Assembly: GCA_035578155.1 (NCBI GenBank)
Contig: JAPWDM010000005.1
Span: forward strand, 28,574,108-28,638,107
DNA length: 64,000 nucleotides
Direction of reading: 5' to 3'
Source: Brachynemurus nebulosus
Lineage: Eukaryota; Arthropoda; Insecta; Neuroptera; Myrmeleontidae
Shown here one piece after another: positions 21,367-35,078 of the stretch. The notes under the pieces are model-generated. The model was not told the origin of the DNA. It saw nothing but the letters and a program-made list of their open reading frames with translations, and did not search any database. The first letter of the stretch is position 1; each line of letters opens with the position of its first letter. Both the position numbers and the translations under genes were made by a program.

Positions 21367-22195
21367 GTCCAGGAGGTATCGGCGCAGGAGTACCGAAAAC
21401 TATTCCACCACAATTTTTTTATGCGATCCTGTTCAAATTTCCCTACTGATGATATAAATGCATATTGTCATGGGGCAACCCGGGGCCATATTGTTTAAAC
21501 CGAAATTGTTTAAACAATTGCCAGGAATTGTTATTTTTCAACCGGATAATTTTTTTTTATATTCTTTATTGAAATACAAATGAAAAAGGTCCTATGGCTT
21601 TTCACGATAAAATTCATACTTCTAAAAATATTAACTTTATCGTGAAAAGTCATAGAAACGTTTGTATTTATATTTCAATAAAGAATATAAAAAAAATTTG
21701 TCCGGCTGAAAAAATACTTAAAGGTAAGCGACGCATACTTGTGAGCGCGCGAAATTAACAATTAAAAAACTGGTATAAACCCTGAAATTTTTTTAAATCT
21801 CTATTAAGGATATTAGTAACTATTGTATAAAGATTTAAAAAAATAGTATTTATATTTTATTTTATTTTTTTAATTTATTTTTCATGGGTCAAAAGTACCC
21901 AAATTTGAGATTATTCGAACCTTTAAAAATTCATATCTTTAAAAATATTAATTTTATCGTGAAAAGTCATAGGACATTTTTATTTGTATTTCAATAAAGA
22001 ATATAAGAAAAATTTGTTAGGTTGAAAAATAACAATTCCTTGCAATTGTTTAAACAATTTCGGTTTAAACAATATGGCTCCGGGTTGCCCCATGGTAACA
22101 CACATTTATATCATCAATAGGGCAATTTGGACAGGCTCGCATAAAAAATTGAGGTGGAATAGTTTTCGTTAGTCATGCGCCAATACCTCCTGGAC
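21367..22195. mobile_element. 829-bp foldback element with nested internal inverted repeats
   Basis: The outer ends GTCCAGGAGGTATCGGCGC and the complement of GCGCCAATACCTCCTGGAC are flanked by TA. Pairing continues through AAACTATTCCACC, ATGATATAAATG and GTTTAAACCGAAATTGTTTA. Inside, a block TTTTCACGATAAA..TTCAATAAAGAATATA appears three times (one inverted near 21555-21620, then near 21640-21690 and 21955-22000). No ORF. TA flanks suggest Tc1/mariner-type mobilisation. Confidence 0.7.
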
Positions 22196-24926
22196 TACAA
22201 TTATTTCAAAGTCACGTAAAAGTGAAAAAAATAAATAATTAAAATGTATTTTAATAAAAATGTATTTTTTAGTTGTAGGTATAAATAATAATTACTAAAA
22301 TGACTTTTTTGTTATAACGATTAAAATATATGTATTGTTTGCCACCATTAGAGTAATATTACTTGCTAATAAAATTTTAAATGATCAGATAATAGACATT
22401 ATACAGGGAGTACCAACTCGTCAATCAATACACCGTTACACATCCATATTATAGAATTTAATCTACACTTGTTTGGTAATAATCGTATTGACCGAAACAT
22501 GTCATAAGAGTCTAACAAAAAAGTTGTTAATATTTTGCGTCAAGAGTAAAATATGTTTATTTTTGGCAATATCGTAAGTTGTTATGAAAAGAAGTTGATT
22601 AGAACTAAAAACTACATTCGAATATGCAATTACAGCGAATTCCCCCCAAAAAATCAGGTTTTGTTATTTTTTAAAAAATTTTCTACACATTAATTCTATT
22701 TAAACACATTATAAATTACTTCTACTAGTGTAAATTTTAATCCTTAAGTAACAGTCCTTGTAAAGGACTAAAAGAATCTGATATATGATGATTTCATTTT
22801 AAGTTTTAGACCATTTAAAACTTTTCATAAAGAATAACTTTTGTTCGTAAAGTTAGTAATAAAAATATTTTCCATATGATTCTAACTTAAGTAGACACAT
22901 TGTATATAAAATCTGTGCAATAACAAGGTACATGTTCCATAAAAAATTTTCGAATGGAATAATATTTCACTATAATATTCTTAGTCAGATTTATAGATTT
23001 TTATGTAGATAAATAATTTTGGCGAATTTGAGATTGCAGACAACCTGGCATCACGGGCCGCATTTTTTGAGTGCACCGCTGACATCTGGCTTGTAGACCG
23101 AACTTTCGAAATCCCTGGATTTTAAACAATAAATAAAAAAACTTACACAGATATCTTTAACCAAAAGTATGTATATAGAAACGAAATATTTTTCATACAA
23201 AAATTTACCTTGAAAGGATCCATTACAGATATTAAAAATTCTTCGATGTCTATTGAAACACGAGAAAATATCAATAGACCATTGCAGATCGAATATATTT
23301 ACCTAATAATTTCTTTTACAGCTACACATAGCTTCTACAATTACTTTGAAGTTGCAAACACGGAAACTATTTCGAAAACAACAATTTTTTGAGAAAGAAA
23401 AAAATTCTTTTGATTTTTCCTACGAATATTTTTGAAAGATTCAAACAAGTTTTGTGAAATACGAGTATGATTCACGCACCAGACATTCCATCGAATATCA
23501 GTTTTTTTACGATAATGTACAATAAATGTCACCAGTAGCGATCTACGTGAAAAATTATTATCAGATTTTTTCATCCTCTTTGGAAACTATAAGTATTTGG
23601 AAGTATATTTTATTTCTAATATAATACACCTAGAAGTTTGTATTTATTTATTTGAATTATTTCAGATTTTTCCCTTTGATTGGGGAAACTATATTTTTCG
23701 CATGTTTTTGGGCTTTAGTTAGAAATATAGAAATGAGCGTAAACTTAAAATTGAAAAAAATTCAAATGTGAATTTCAAGTAAAATTTGCTGAACAAACGT
23801 TTTTAATTAATGTGGCAAATATGTCGGATATCCGGATAGACGAACGGACGGGCGAACATCGAAGACCCACCATAAAGTTTCCTTTTTACGTTTTAGACAC
23901 AGAACCTTAATTATAGTAGAAGTATGTATGTATAATTATTTTTTCCCTTGCTCTTTTATCTTAGTTGTAAAGACAAACACCCTACTATAATGGGGTGTGG
24001 CACACAGCTTCCTCGTACTCTAAATAGACTAATAGACTTTTATAAATGTTTAAAGTGATTTTGTGTTTCAACTGTTGCTAAAATATCATGTTTTATTATA
24101 TAATTTTAAGGTGATGTTTGAAATAAGAATAACTTTAAGGTAGAAAATTTTCAAGTTTTCCACCAAATATATACTCTGAAATTATATTTTCGTCGTACAG
24201 CTCACGAAAATTTGTTGTAATTAAAAATATTTAAAAACTAAATTACAAATTAATAACAAAATATATTTTATAAACTAATTGCCAAATACTCAAATTAGCA
24301 AATTAGAAATCCACATTTAATGAGATGTCATGGCAGTGCCGGGATTACCATTATTTCGATTGAAATGAAATTTGAAGGGGACCATCTAGAAATCAAACTA
24401 TAAAATTATTTAAAATTTTATTAAAAATAATCGAATATTTCAGTTACACCATTTGGTACGATCTGGGGGGGGGGGGGTGCAGACTGACAGGTGGACCAAA
24501 AGTGATCACAATGCTTCCACCACTTTAGCAGTTTTCGAAGCAAAAATGTATTTTCTTTGCAATGTGTAAAAAATACGCTTTCTCTCTATGCGTGAAATAA
24601 ATTTAAATCCTCCTGTAGATATCTACTTAGGCATGAAATTTATCAAATATATTTTAAAATTATTACCTATACATAAGCAATCGATATTTTCAAAACAATA
24701 TGTAATCAATTATCGGCTGTCAATTTCAGGCACACTCATGTAGCAGAATGCACGAAAATTTCAAATAAATTACCATTTTGATTATACAGGATCAGTGTCA
24801 GGTATTATATGTGGTATGCTTATATGAGAAAAATGAAACAAAAACAAACAATATATAACAATTAGGGCATTGAGAAGCAAACATTTCGGTCAAAAATAAA
24901 CGCATAAAATGGAATCATATTTTTTA
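22196..24926. other. AT-rich sequence without recognisable gene
   Basis: A run of about 13 G residues lies near 24464-24477. A minus-strand ORF at 23341-23574 (with RKKTDIRWNVWCVNHTRIS) has no family I recognise and is probably chance. Confidence 0.45.
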
Positions 24927-26135
24927 CCCGACTGTATCAGAAGGAGGGTAATGTGTTTCGAAAGTATGTATGTATCCTCTGATTATGACTGTTTCTGCGG
25001 CGCAGCCTACAGCCTAAACGGCTTGACGGATTTTGGTAAAAAAGGTGTCGCTGGATTCGTCTCAATCTGAGGACTGCTATAGACTACATGAAATTTCAAA
25101 ATTCATCCCCTAAATAGGGGATGTAAAATTTATACAGCAAACCATTGGGTCTAGAAACATGAAATTTTGTAGACGAGTTCTTTATGTAACGTAGGAGAGC
25201 ACTAAGAAAATATTTTTGGAAATTCATCCCCTAAGGGTATAAAGTTGGGGATGAAAATTTATGAAAGATAAAATTTTGCATAGGGCCACAGGGATCCTTT
25301 AATAATGTAGATGAGCATTACGAGGGAGAATGTTTGTAAAAATTTATCCATTAAGGGTGTAAAATAGGGGATGAAAATTTATATAAAGAACCCCTAGGTT
25401 TAGAAACGTAAGATTTTGTATATAGGTTCCTTTAGTAACGCAAGCAAGCACCAAGAGTGGATTTCGCTTCCTAAGGGTTTAAAATAGGGGATAAAAATTT
25501 ATATAGAAAACCGCTAAGTTTATTAACGTGAAATTTTGCACAAAGGTTTTTTAGTAACTTAGCAAGTACCAATAGTGAATTTTTGGAAATTCGTCCCCTA
25601 ACGGATTAAAATAGGGGATGAAAATTTATATAGGAAACTGTTGAGCCTAGAAATGTGAAATTTTACATAGGGGTTTCTTATATAAAGTAGGTGAACACTA
25701 AGAAGGGATTTTTGAAAATTTGTCCTACAGGGGAGTAAAATAGGGAATAAAAAATTATATAAAAAATCGTTTAATTTTAGTGCGTGAAATTTAGTACAGA
25801 GATTATTTTAGTAATGTAAGTGAGTACGAAGAGTAGCTTTTTGAATATTCATCCCCTAAGGCGGTAAAATAAGGGATGAAAATTTATATGAAAGCTAACT
25901 TTTCTCTACGAATTCGTTTGGGTAGGTGGAGTTGATAACGACATAGTGTGTACAACTAGTCAATCTACAACGAGTTGACGCAAAAGAAGTGGCGGACAAA
26001 AAAAAACTAGTATACGGTAAAAAAATTTTTTTTGTCAAATTTGTGATAATTTTGGCTACCAGCCGGTGTAATCTCGTATGCGTGCTTATATATTTTTTTT
26101 CTAAATAATTAAACAACACTAAAAAGACCTAAATC
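24927..26135 (+). repeat. repeat with a tandem array of ~120-130-bp units
   Basis: It opens ACCCGACTGTATCAGAAGG with AGGGTAATG, then a unique lead, then from about 25090 to 25895 seven repeats of a unit with GAAATTCATCCCCTAAGGG, TAAAATAGGGGATGAAAAT and TTATAT..GAAACGTGAAATTTTG. Unit starts are near 25101, 25222, 25342, 25461, 25588, 25717 and 25846. The units have diverged by substitution and small indels. Confidence 0.8.
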
Positions 26136-26405
26136 AAATAGTTAATTAAAAAAATCAAAAGACCCGACTGCGTAAAAAGCTAACTAAAACGGTGAAAACA
26201 AGATGAAATAGAGAAAAAGGAAAATGAATAAAAAAGTAAAGCAGTCGGAGGCATACATATGGTACTAAATAAAACAGAAATGTATGATGCCTCCGACTGG
26301 TTTACTTTTTTATTCATTTTTCTTTTTCTCTATTTCATCTTGTTTGCACCATTTTAGTTTGCTTTTTACGCCGTAGGGTTTTTTGATATTTTTAATTAAC
26401 TATTT
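26136..26405. repeat. palindrome ending the tandem-array repeat
   Basis: Arms of about 123 bp (26136-26258 and 26280-26405) share AAATAGTTAATTAAAAA, CCCGACTGCGTAAAAAGC, AACAAGATGAAATAGAG and CAGTCGGAGGCAT. The ACCCGACTGCG start echoes ACCCGACTGTA at 24927, so array and palindrome may be one composite element. Confidence 0.75.
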
Positions 26406-26814
26406 TATTTTACACCTTTAAAAAATTATTTTCGTTTAAAAGATAAAATTATAGGAATTTAAAGAGAATATTATTGACTATCTCCGTACTTATGGGATAG
26501 ATAACTAATATATTAGCTAGAATATTGATTACAGAATATATAGAAATTTTCTCATCTGTTCTATTTTGTCGCTCAAGGCCAGATAAGTTATAAATGAGGC
26601 AAGTCATAACGTATTTGTCCGTAAGTTACTTGTGTGATATGCGACTCTATGTTTGCCTCTTTTCGTTTATTTTATTTTTTCTTATTCCCTATTTTGAAAA
26701 CTAGTATGCTTAAATGTCATCAAATTGTTAAATAAAGTATTTTTCGACCTGCCGTGGAATTTTATTAACTTTCGATAAATTTGATATGTTTGCTATCAAA
26801 TAGTCGAAATAATA
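26406..26814. other. AT-rich sequence, nothing recognised
   Basis: No ORF, repeat end or RNA motif was seen. Confidence 0.5.
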
Positions 26815-27382
26815 GGGTACTTGACTGAAGTTATAAAAATATTCTAAAAGTATTGTTTTTCCATAACAGTTAAGTGATTTTTTTATTTTCCACAGATTTT
26901 GTAAAAAATCATCAAAAAAAAAAATAACCCTACAATATTAAATGAGAAAAAGGCGGGAAAAACACCTCACTATAGTGACGTCATAGTTTGAAGCAACTAA
27001 ACATCAATGTCAATATTTATAACCTCAAAACTTTGATTATATTCATAAAATGTCAAAGTAAAAGCAAGTATTTATTAGAAGTCTGGCCGATTATTATTAC
27101 TATATATACAAACTAATAGAAATATTCAAAAGAAAACACAATTTCACCTCACCGATGAAAATTATCAAAATCGACATATCTAGCTACAAAATGTTACGCC
27201 ATATTCAAGAGATGGCGCGTTTTCACTAATTTGAATATTTGTTGAAAAATGGCGATTTTCAAAAGAAAGTTTCTAAATAGTTATCAATTTTTTTTATGTT
27301 TCATCATTAAAATTGGACATATGTAATGATAATGCATAAAATTATTTAACATGACACAAATTTTAAATACAGTCAAGTACCG
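26815..27382. mobile_element. TA-flanked element, Tc1/mariner-like ends
   Basis: The ends GGGTACTTGACTG and CGGTACTTGACTG (complement) are flanked by TA at 26813-26814 and 27383-27384. The 568-bp body lacks an ORF with motifs. The inverted repeat is short, so confidence is moderate. Confidence 0.5.
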
Positions 27383-29370
27383 TATTATATCTCTTAAAAT
27401 ACAACAATACTATTTTTCCGGTTTTGTCTTTTTTCAGATAATTGTTTAAATTCAAACGAAACCCAAATCATTTTTTCCTGCTTACAAAATTTACCAACGC
27501 AAAAATACCACTGAACAAAAATTCCGCAAGTCTTTTTACTTATTTACTCGAAAACTGGTTTATATAGAACACTAATTCAAACGGATCAAATAAATATCGT
27601 AATGTTATATATAGATGTAAATTTTAATGTTTCTTTAATATAAAACATAATCCAAATGATATTCCACAGATTCTTTGATAAGTTTTTATTTATTTGGGAG
27701 TAAGTCTTTCAATTTTGAACCAAAATGTTAAACTCTAGTTTCGAAATATTGGGATAAAAAATTCGTAACTGAATATTCTGCTACGTAATTCAAGAAATTC
27801 AAATTCAAAAATCATCCCATTTAGAAATTTTATGATCGAAAAACATATCTACAAGAATTTGATGACGTCATAAAAGTGAATTTTTAGATAAAACTTCATT
27901 TAAAACGAATTTTCTATGACTTAATGCTCTTGTTGGTTTCTGTTATAAGACGGAAATTTTGGGGTTCTTTTGTATAGGTACATATCGTATCTTTGGGATA
28001 TGACTGACATAAATTACATATTACTATGAATTGCCTAGCGCACAGTTTAGGAATATTTAATATCGTATACACAGGAAGACTATTGGGTGCCAGGGGGTAT
28101 CAAAAATAATGGTACAGCATCAATAATACCTACTGATGTTAGTAATATAGGTTCACAACTTTATCTACCAATACGTACGTGTTGGCAATTCACAAAAATA
28201 CAATTAAGTCAGTGGTGCTTACCACAGAATACAGAACCGACACTACTACCTCTATCGTGTAATCTGCAGTGTGCAGTTCTGAGCAAGTTAGGCTAGTTAG
28301 TAGTCACTCACTCGGTAGCAGTGGATGAGTGTAGGTCAATTGTTTTGATCACGTTTTGATTGTTATTGGCATTGTAACCACCACCGTACGAAACCACATA
28401 CATGCGTATGTAGTATTATATGTATATACGTATGCGACACCACGCAGCACACCTCCGATCACTCACACACAAATATAAAGTAAAGCCAGTGCACATATAT
28501 AACATATTTTCTATCCTTTTTTGGTAACACTGATTTCTGTAGTATAGAGATAGCAATGTGTTGCTTACGATATGTGTAGGTATAGTTATGCAATGTACTT
28601 TTTGGAACATTTCAACTAAAAAATTCTTTTATTATAAATGATAATAATAATAAAAATAAAATGACGTACGTGCCACATATATATACAATAATAGCGTTAT
28701 CCTTGTCACTCATGCACTGTACATTTTCAAATTATTAAAATGCGTATTATTTTTCATCTTCTCAAACGGTGAAATGTTTTTTCGCTTATTTTTCTCTAGT
28801 TCAATTGGTAGGTACTAACCATGCGATATGCTATACCAAAATGATAGTAGTGGCACATTTAGTAACAATAAAAATATATATGGCCTCATTTCTTCGACTG
28901 TGGTGAGGCTATCCCCGCAAACGATTGAAATACGGAAAACAAAGAACAAAAAATTAATTTTTTGGGAATACATTTTTCTTCTTCTTTAAATATACGTGGC
29001 AATAGGATTTATTATGTTATTATTGATCATTTTCTTTTGGAAAATTTGTGAAAATTTTTTTTGCCGCATTTGCCGCAGATTTTCGGGTATTAGACTGACG
29101 ACTATTGCCGTTCATTATTGCCTTGATATAGAATAAAAATTGTTTTTATTATATTTTTTGATATTTTCATTTTTCAGCTGATGGATATCTTTACCATCAA
29201 TAATCTTTTAAATTATATGATAACCAGAGATTACATCGACTGTATTAGGGTTCCGAACGTGTCTTTGAACGTGAAATTTTGCATATACATGCCATAGGCA
29301 TTTATTTGATGCCATAGGCATTTCATTAGACAGTTCGCTTAAAATAAACTCAAGATTTCTTTTACTGTTT
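27383..29370. other. AT-rich sequence without recognisable gene
   Basis: A 16-bp direct repeat (ATGCCATAGGCATTT core) occurs twice at 29289-29325. No gene was seen. Confidence 0.45.
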
Positions 29371-29600
29371 TAGCGTATTTTTAGATGAAAAACTGAGCTA
29401 TTACAATTACTCTCATGGTCCTACTTGAATCGAAATCTATAACAGAGTGTATATGTGCTGGCACGATAATTCTCGAAAAAAACATTCTAGTTTATGAAAT
29501 TTGGGGAAAAATTAGAAACTCCGATCCCCTGGACGAATTCTACAGACAAATGCGTCCGATATCCAGAATATGTTTTTTTAGGAATTTTTCTAATTTTCCA
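29371..29600 (+). repeat. diverged family A repeat
   Basis: It keeps GAGCTATTACAATTACTCTC, then GCACGATAATTCTCGAA, TATGAAATTTGG and ATGCGTCCGATATCC. These parallel both blocks of family A, but the (TA)n tract is reduced to GTGTATATGTG. Confidence 0.5.
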
Positions 29601-30112
29601 ATTTTTTTAAACTACAAAAAAGATCGGAAAAACTCACGTAAGGCTGGTTTTTAAATCTTCTAGATAAATTGGTTTTTGAGAAAATTTTAAAAATACCGAT
29701 TTCGGTCTTTTTGTTCAAATTGAAAGGTTTTCAGAATTTTTTATTCCATCGATGTAAAAATCGGAATAAATCACAGACGATGACCTTCTGAAACATTTTT
29801 CTATGTGAACTAGTTTTTGAGAAAAATAATAATAATAAAAGGATTTTTAATTTCTTTTTATTTTATATATACGTACAGGGTGTAAGTAAAATAAGTCTCA
29901 TCGTAACTAGTTTAATATAAATCGGGAGTAAAAGTAAATCTCATAATTTACAGGTCCGGTTCATAATTAACCCTTTATAGGTTATTGTAAAATAGTGTAC
30001 CACGTTATTAAAACATTCTAATTTAATAAGTGTCTTGGAATACCTACATGTAAAAAACTTACATATTATAATATAATTATTTAATAATATTATAAAATGT
30101 TACCATCTACAC

Positions 30113-30240
30113 TAAACATCTCGAATGAAACATTCTATGTTTAAGAAATATAGTGAAAATGTTTCAAACCCTTGGATGAGTTCCTCAGTGAGACATGTCC
30201 GATTTTCATATTAAAGTCAAATATATCCGATTTTCACGTA
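30113..30240 (+). repeat. partial family A repeat (downstream block)
   Basis: CATCTCGAATGAAACATTC, then AACCCTTGGATGAGTTCCTC and AGACATGTCCGA. This is closest to the reversed copy at 59272-59745, which has CATCCAAGGGTTTGAGA. Confidence 0.5.
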
Positions 30241-30944
30241 AAAAATGTATATAAATATTCGAAAGCTGTGAAAAACATCTGCTACTTAAGAACCCTAATC
30301 TAATATGGTCTTAACATACACTTGACCAATTTTTCCCTCATTTTATTAATGGATTTGTCCCTTCAACCAACGAACCGATGGAATGCGTAATTATTTGACG
30401 ATGCAACCACAGAAAAATTATATAAACAAGCTTGTACTTCACGTTCCGGCAATATACGTAATCTTCTTGTATATAATAAATATCGTAAGATCAACATGAG
30501 AAATTAATTCGATCGTTCATCCGAACACCCGAAATAATCCCGCTGTGATTCTCGTGAGATTACGACAATATGTACATCAATTGACGTTTTATATCCATCA
30601 AGCTTATGAGACAATGATCTTATTTCCCAATGTATATCATTCAATGTACACTCATGTGAATACAAAATATTTACTGGACCAGAAAAGTTAAATAAACCTT
30701 GAACTGAAAACTGGAACGAAAACGTATGTACGTACATATGTACTTTGGTAAGAATAATTTTACCTCTAGACTGTACTTATGTACGGTGCGTTCTGCTTTT
30801 GATGGTTTTGCAGATAAAATGGAGTTGGAGTTAAAAATAAAAAGGTGAAGTCGTTTGTTTAGTAATAAAAAAATTTACTGTCTTTTACTGTTTTTTAACT
30901 GTAGATTTAAAAAGATTTACTGTCAAAAAGTACTGTAAAATACT
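30241..30944. other. AT-rich sequence, nothing recognised
   Basis: No credible ORF or transposon terminus was found. Confidence 0.45.
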
Positions 30945-31027
30945 GTCATGACGCGACTTGAGCCCGGGACTATGGCAGAAATTTGTTTCGAGATTTTTAG
31001 AAACCGAAAATAATATTCACTAAAATT

Positions 31028-31126
<99 letters not shown>

Positions 31127-31352
31127 CCGCACGATAACTCTCGAACGAAATGTCCTACTTTTACAAAATTTGGTGAAAATATTGGAAGTCTCAAGCCGTT
31201 GGACAAGTTCGTTAGCCAGACACGTCCGATGCCCGAAGCATGGTTTTTGGGGCATCAGGGCAATGGTTTCTAAGGTCAACTACTTTCCAAGAAAAACTAA
31301 TTTTTATAAACGGAAATTCGCTATGTTATGCAGGATGTTGCGACAAAGGTAT
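30945..31352 (+). repeat. full-length family A repeat with (TA)n(TG)n
   Basis: Upstream block GACGCGACTTGAGCCCGGG with ACTATGGCAG; (TA)n at 31029-31106 and (TG)n to 31126; downstream block CGATAACTCTCGAACGAAAT, GTTCGTTAGCCAGACACGTC, then TTTCCAAGAAAAACTAATTT and the distal end GCTATGTTATGCAGGATG with TTGCGACA. The ORFs across it on both strands are repeat artefacts. Confidence 0.8.
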
Positions 31353-32699
31353 TTAAATTATCAGAACTCAATTTTTCAATTCAATTTAAAAACTGAGTGG
31401 GACAAAAATGTTTTAATACCTGGGCAAACTACTCTTCAACATTGTTCTTCTTAAGAATGGGGGATTCAATCAGACTTTACATTGATTTCTCATAGGAATA
31501 TTGTGCAATAATACCGTCTATTCATTGCTTCCCATATAAAACGTCTACCTTTTTAATGAAGTGACTTAAGCGTTTTGTAAGTTCACCATGAATTATCTCA
31601 AACTTTATACCTCATGCCTGAAGGGGGCCTTGCATTTAAATCGAATATAATGGAATGCTTCCTTTCTCCACTTCCGAGATCAACATAGCCTTTTCTTCCA
31701 CTCCCCACTCCGCAAACAATAACCAAATCTCGTTGAGTTTTAATTTCGTTTTCGATTTTTATTCCGAATCCCGAAATGCAGTATCGCTTTCCCACAACAA
31801 CATTCTTAAATCAAATCATTTTTCAAATCACTACGCACGCGCAGGTTTGTCAATTTCCTCATTACCTAAAATTCCAACGTAATCAGGTACTCATACAGAA
31901 AAATGATGTTTTAATTATCCAGTTCTGAAAAAGTTTCTTGCATTCCAAAATAAATTTTTCAACCTATTTTCGGAATTAATTATTATTCCACTTTTTTTTA
32001 AAACATTTTTTATGATTTAAAACTTTTGATTCTGATTCTGACAATGTGGATGTCCACAAATTCTATTTCTAATAAAAAATTTTCTAAATTATTTTGATTT
32101 TGGCGCGATCTGCGCGTAGCGACTAATAACTATGCATTCTATTTATTCAGCCGTGACTGTAACACGTGTTTTATTCCGATACGAATAAAATTTATATACA
32201 TTAGTGATTGATAGCGTTTATTATTTGTGAATATTAGTGATAAAATTGTGTTTTTTAAATGTTCTAATATAATAATTGAAGCATGCAAATTCTAAAGTAG
32301 TTTTTAATCAACAACAAAGAAGCATAATTCCTAACGTTCTTACATAAGTACACACATCCACCTTAAAAAAAAAAAAAAAAATGGAACCAATGTACCAAAA
32401 TTGGTAAGATAAATATTTAAATATCTTTAAAATCGGTTCATTGCGTGTTATTTTTTCAAAGCCACGCGTATTTTTATTTTTGTATAAATAAATTTAAATA
32501 GAAAATAAACATAACAAAAAAGAAAACAATAAAAACTAATTTGAAATCACATTGAATGACTTCTTGGTTTTCTTCTTTATTTTTTGAGAAAATGATATAA
32601 ACATAACATTCTTTAACATTGATGCGGAATTATTTTATAAAAATAGTGTTTCCTCAAAGGAAATCATGTCAGGGAAAAAATACCAGGTATATCCATCGA
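31353..32699. other. AT-rich sequence; one weak exon-like start
   Basis: A short ATG frame at 32380 (MEPMYQN) is followed by a GTAAGA donor-like site at 32404, after a poly(A) run. No other support for a gene. No repeat recognised. Confidence 0.3.
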
Positions 32700-32930
32700 T
32701 AATACTTTTTATGTCACCGAAGGATGACATCCTTCCTTCGGTGATATTATAACACAGGTCTGTTATCAAAAATTTGAGAGAGGTGGCAATCGGTAATAAT
32801 AATAATAAAATATAAAAAATAATTAATGAGTTGCACATGCATGTACTAATAAATGCAAGAGGGGGATGTATTTTCACTGTGCTTAAAAAATAAAAAAACC
32901 AGCCAAAAATCATAAATTAACACTTTCACC
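32700..32930 (+). repeat. dispersed repeat D, copy 1
   Basis: It shares TTTTTATGTCACCGAAGGAT, GAGTTGCACATGCATGTA, AAATGCAAGAGG, TTTTCACTGTGCTTAAAAAA and AAAATCATAAATTAACACTT with 42925-43105, in the same order and orientation. Confidence 0.7.
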
Positions 32931-33262
32931 ATTATATGTGAAAAATACATAAAGAAATGACTACAGCAATTTTGCGTTTTCATAAAAGAAAGCTATTTTT
33001 TTTTTTTTTACAAACAAATATATTGTGCTCTTGTTTATTTTTGTTGCATATTATCTTTATGAATTGTGCAGTCGCCTTGTACATTGTATCTTTTATCCTT
33101 CTAATATAGATCAATTGTATATATAATCTATCTCGCTTGTCATTATTATTAACATGCAGACTGTGCAACGTAATGAAAAAAAAAATATTACTTAAATACT
33201 TATACATATCGATCGTGTTCCATTTAGAAATCCCAAACAACACTTACTAGTGCATTTGATGT

Positions 33263-33380
33263 TTCACAAAAAAAACTACTTTTTTAAAAAATTTTATTGC
33301 AATACTAACATTTTAAATGCTTTTAAATGCAATTAAAAGGTTAGTCTAGCATAAAATTTAAAAAAATTAGTTTTTTGTAA
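33263..33380. repeat. imperfect hairpin
   Basis: The arms ACAAAAAAAACTA..TTTAAAAAATTTTAT and ATAAAATTTAAAAAAATTAG with TTTTTTGT pair around a short spacer with GTTAG/CTAAC. No flanking duplication. Confidence 0.45.
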
Positions 33381-34424
33381 AAAAACAAATGCATTGTGTT
33401 ACACAGTGTCGTTGTGTGTCCTTAATGGAACACGGCCATAGTATAACTAGGCAAAGAAACACCGTATGTGCGGATAACTCGGATTACAGTAAAATGGGAC
33501 ACATTTTACTGTATATTAAAATTAACGTTTTGAAGAAATTTAATTAAATTGAAATATTTTTATTAAAAATTAATGCGAGAATGTAACAATACTTACCTAA
33601 TTAAACAGAATTTCTACAGTGTAAAAAAAATGGATTTGCAGTCAAACTCTTCACGGGTTTGATGAAATACGTTTAAACAGAATTAATATCGGTTCGTTCA
33701 AAAACAAATTAATAATTAATAATATTCCATTTAAGGTTTTTAAGAAAGTGGAGGGGGAAGGTTAGGTTGGCTATATTGTCCTATGTTAAATACATAGGAT
33801 ACCGTAATGGTTGCCAACTTTAAATAAATGAAACTTATGCCGTTAAAACTTATGAAATTATGTTTTTTTTTTTGTTAAAAGAAATACAGTTACTAATAAT
33901 GATATTTCAAATTTGATTGTTTCCAATACTTTTTATAATCTAAAATATTCTTAATGTATTTAAAACAATGCACAATATGATGTGTAAAGTACGGCAACAG
34001 TGTAAAGTTTTAATAGTTTTTCCCACAGAATATCACAGAACGAACGCTAGTATCTCTATACTACTGAAACCAGAGTAACGACAAAGGATAGAAAATATCC
34101 CACCAATATGTTATATACAGTGATGGGCGCGTAAACTGCTTACAGTGTTTACAAGCATAGTTTACACGTAAACACGACTTCTGTTTACAACATATTTTTT
34201 GGATGTAAATATGTAAACAGCGCAAACAACGTAAACAGGTTAAAAATTAAATTGTAAATTGTAATAATAAAAGAATTACATTACTTAATAAGCAAAACCC
34301 AAAAATGTGTTTTATAACTTCATATTTATTTTTCACAACTTCGTATTTATTAACAAATTCAAAATTCAATTGAACAAAATATGAACTGAAAAATGAAAAT
34401 TTTAATATCAGATTTTTTTCTAAC

Positions 34425-34520
34425 CTATGCACTTTTAATCTTTGGATGGCCACATTGGACAAAGTTTTTTTTACAAATTAAACACAAAGCACTATATTTT
34501 CTCCCTTCTTTTTTTAATTG
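34425..34520 (-). pseudogene. BED-like zinc-finger fragment of a hAT transposase
   Basis: The minus strand reads [14 protein letters not shown], then continues in a shifted frame through [14 protein letters not shown]-x2-C pair with a downstream L-K-x-H fits the BED finger at the N-terminus of hAT transposases. It lies inside the hAT element in a consistent orientation. Only the finger remains, and it is frameshifted. Confidence 0.45.
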
Positions 34521-34528
34521 AAAATTTA

Positions 34529-34643
<115 letters not shown>

Positions 34644-35078
34644 CTTTTGGGAACTGCCATTTTTTACTTTATTTTTAAAGTTTTAAATTTAAATTACGTG
34701 TAATTTATGACTCTTTACGTGTTTACCGTGTTGACTTTACTTTACGGTTGTTTACTCTGTTTACATCTCTTTACAAGGTAAACGTAAACACCGACTGTTT
34801 ACACGTAAACGCCCATCACTGGCTATATATGTGTACGCGAAATTGTATGTGTTAGTGCGATGGATGGTTGTGTGTATGGGTGTCTTGCATACGCATATAC
34901 ATAACATGCATGTAGCACGCATCATTCACGTATACCGTGTGAACATGACGGCAACAATATGACAACGATTGAAACACACCCATTGGTAGCTACTAAGTGA
35001 ATGACAACATAGTTCTGCAAAATGCACATAAATACCCATAAGTGATTGCAGAAAAGAGATAGTTGTATTCCTTCCAGT

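Noticed and set aside
23341..23574. Minus-strand ORF with RKKTDIRWNVWCVNHTR
   Set aside because: Looked briefly transposase-like, but no ordered motif, terminal repeats or neighbours support it.
24927..25900. CRISPR array
   Set aside because: The 120-130-bp units have no short exact repeats with unique spacers; it is a tandem satellite-like array in a eukaryotic genome.
29969..29990. TTAACCCTTTATAGG as another piggyBac end
   Set aside because: No matching inverted end followed by TTAA was found nearby.
30923..31454. Overlapping 115-118-residue ORFs on both strands
   Set aside because: Both cross the (TA)n/(TG)n tract of a family A repeat and contain long Tyr-Ile runs.
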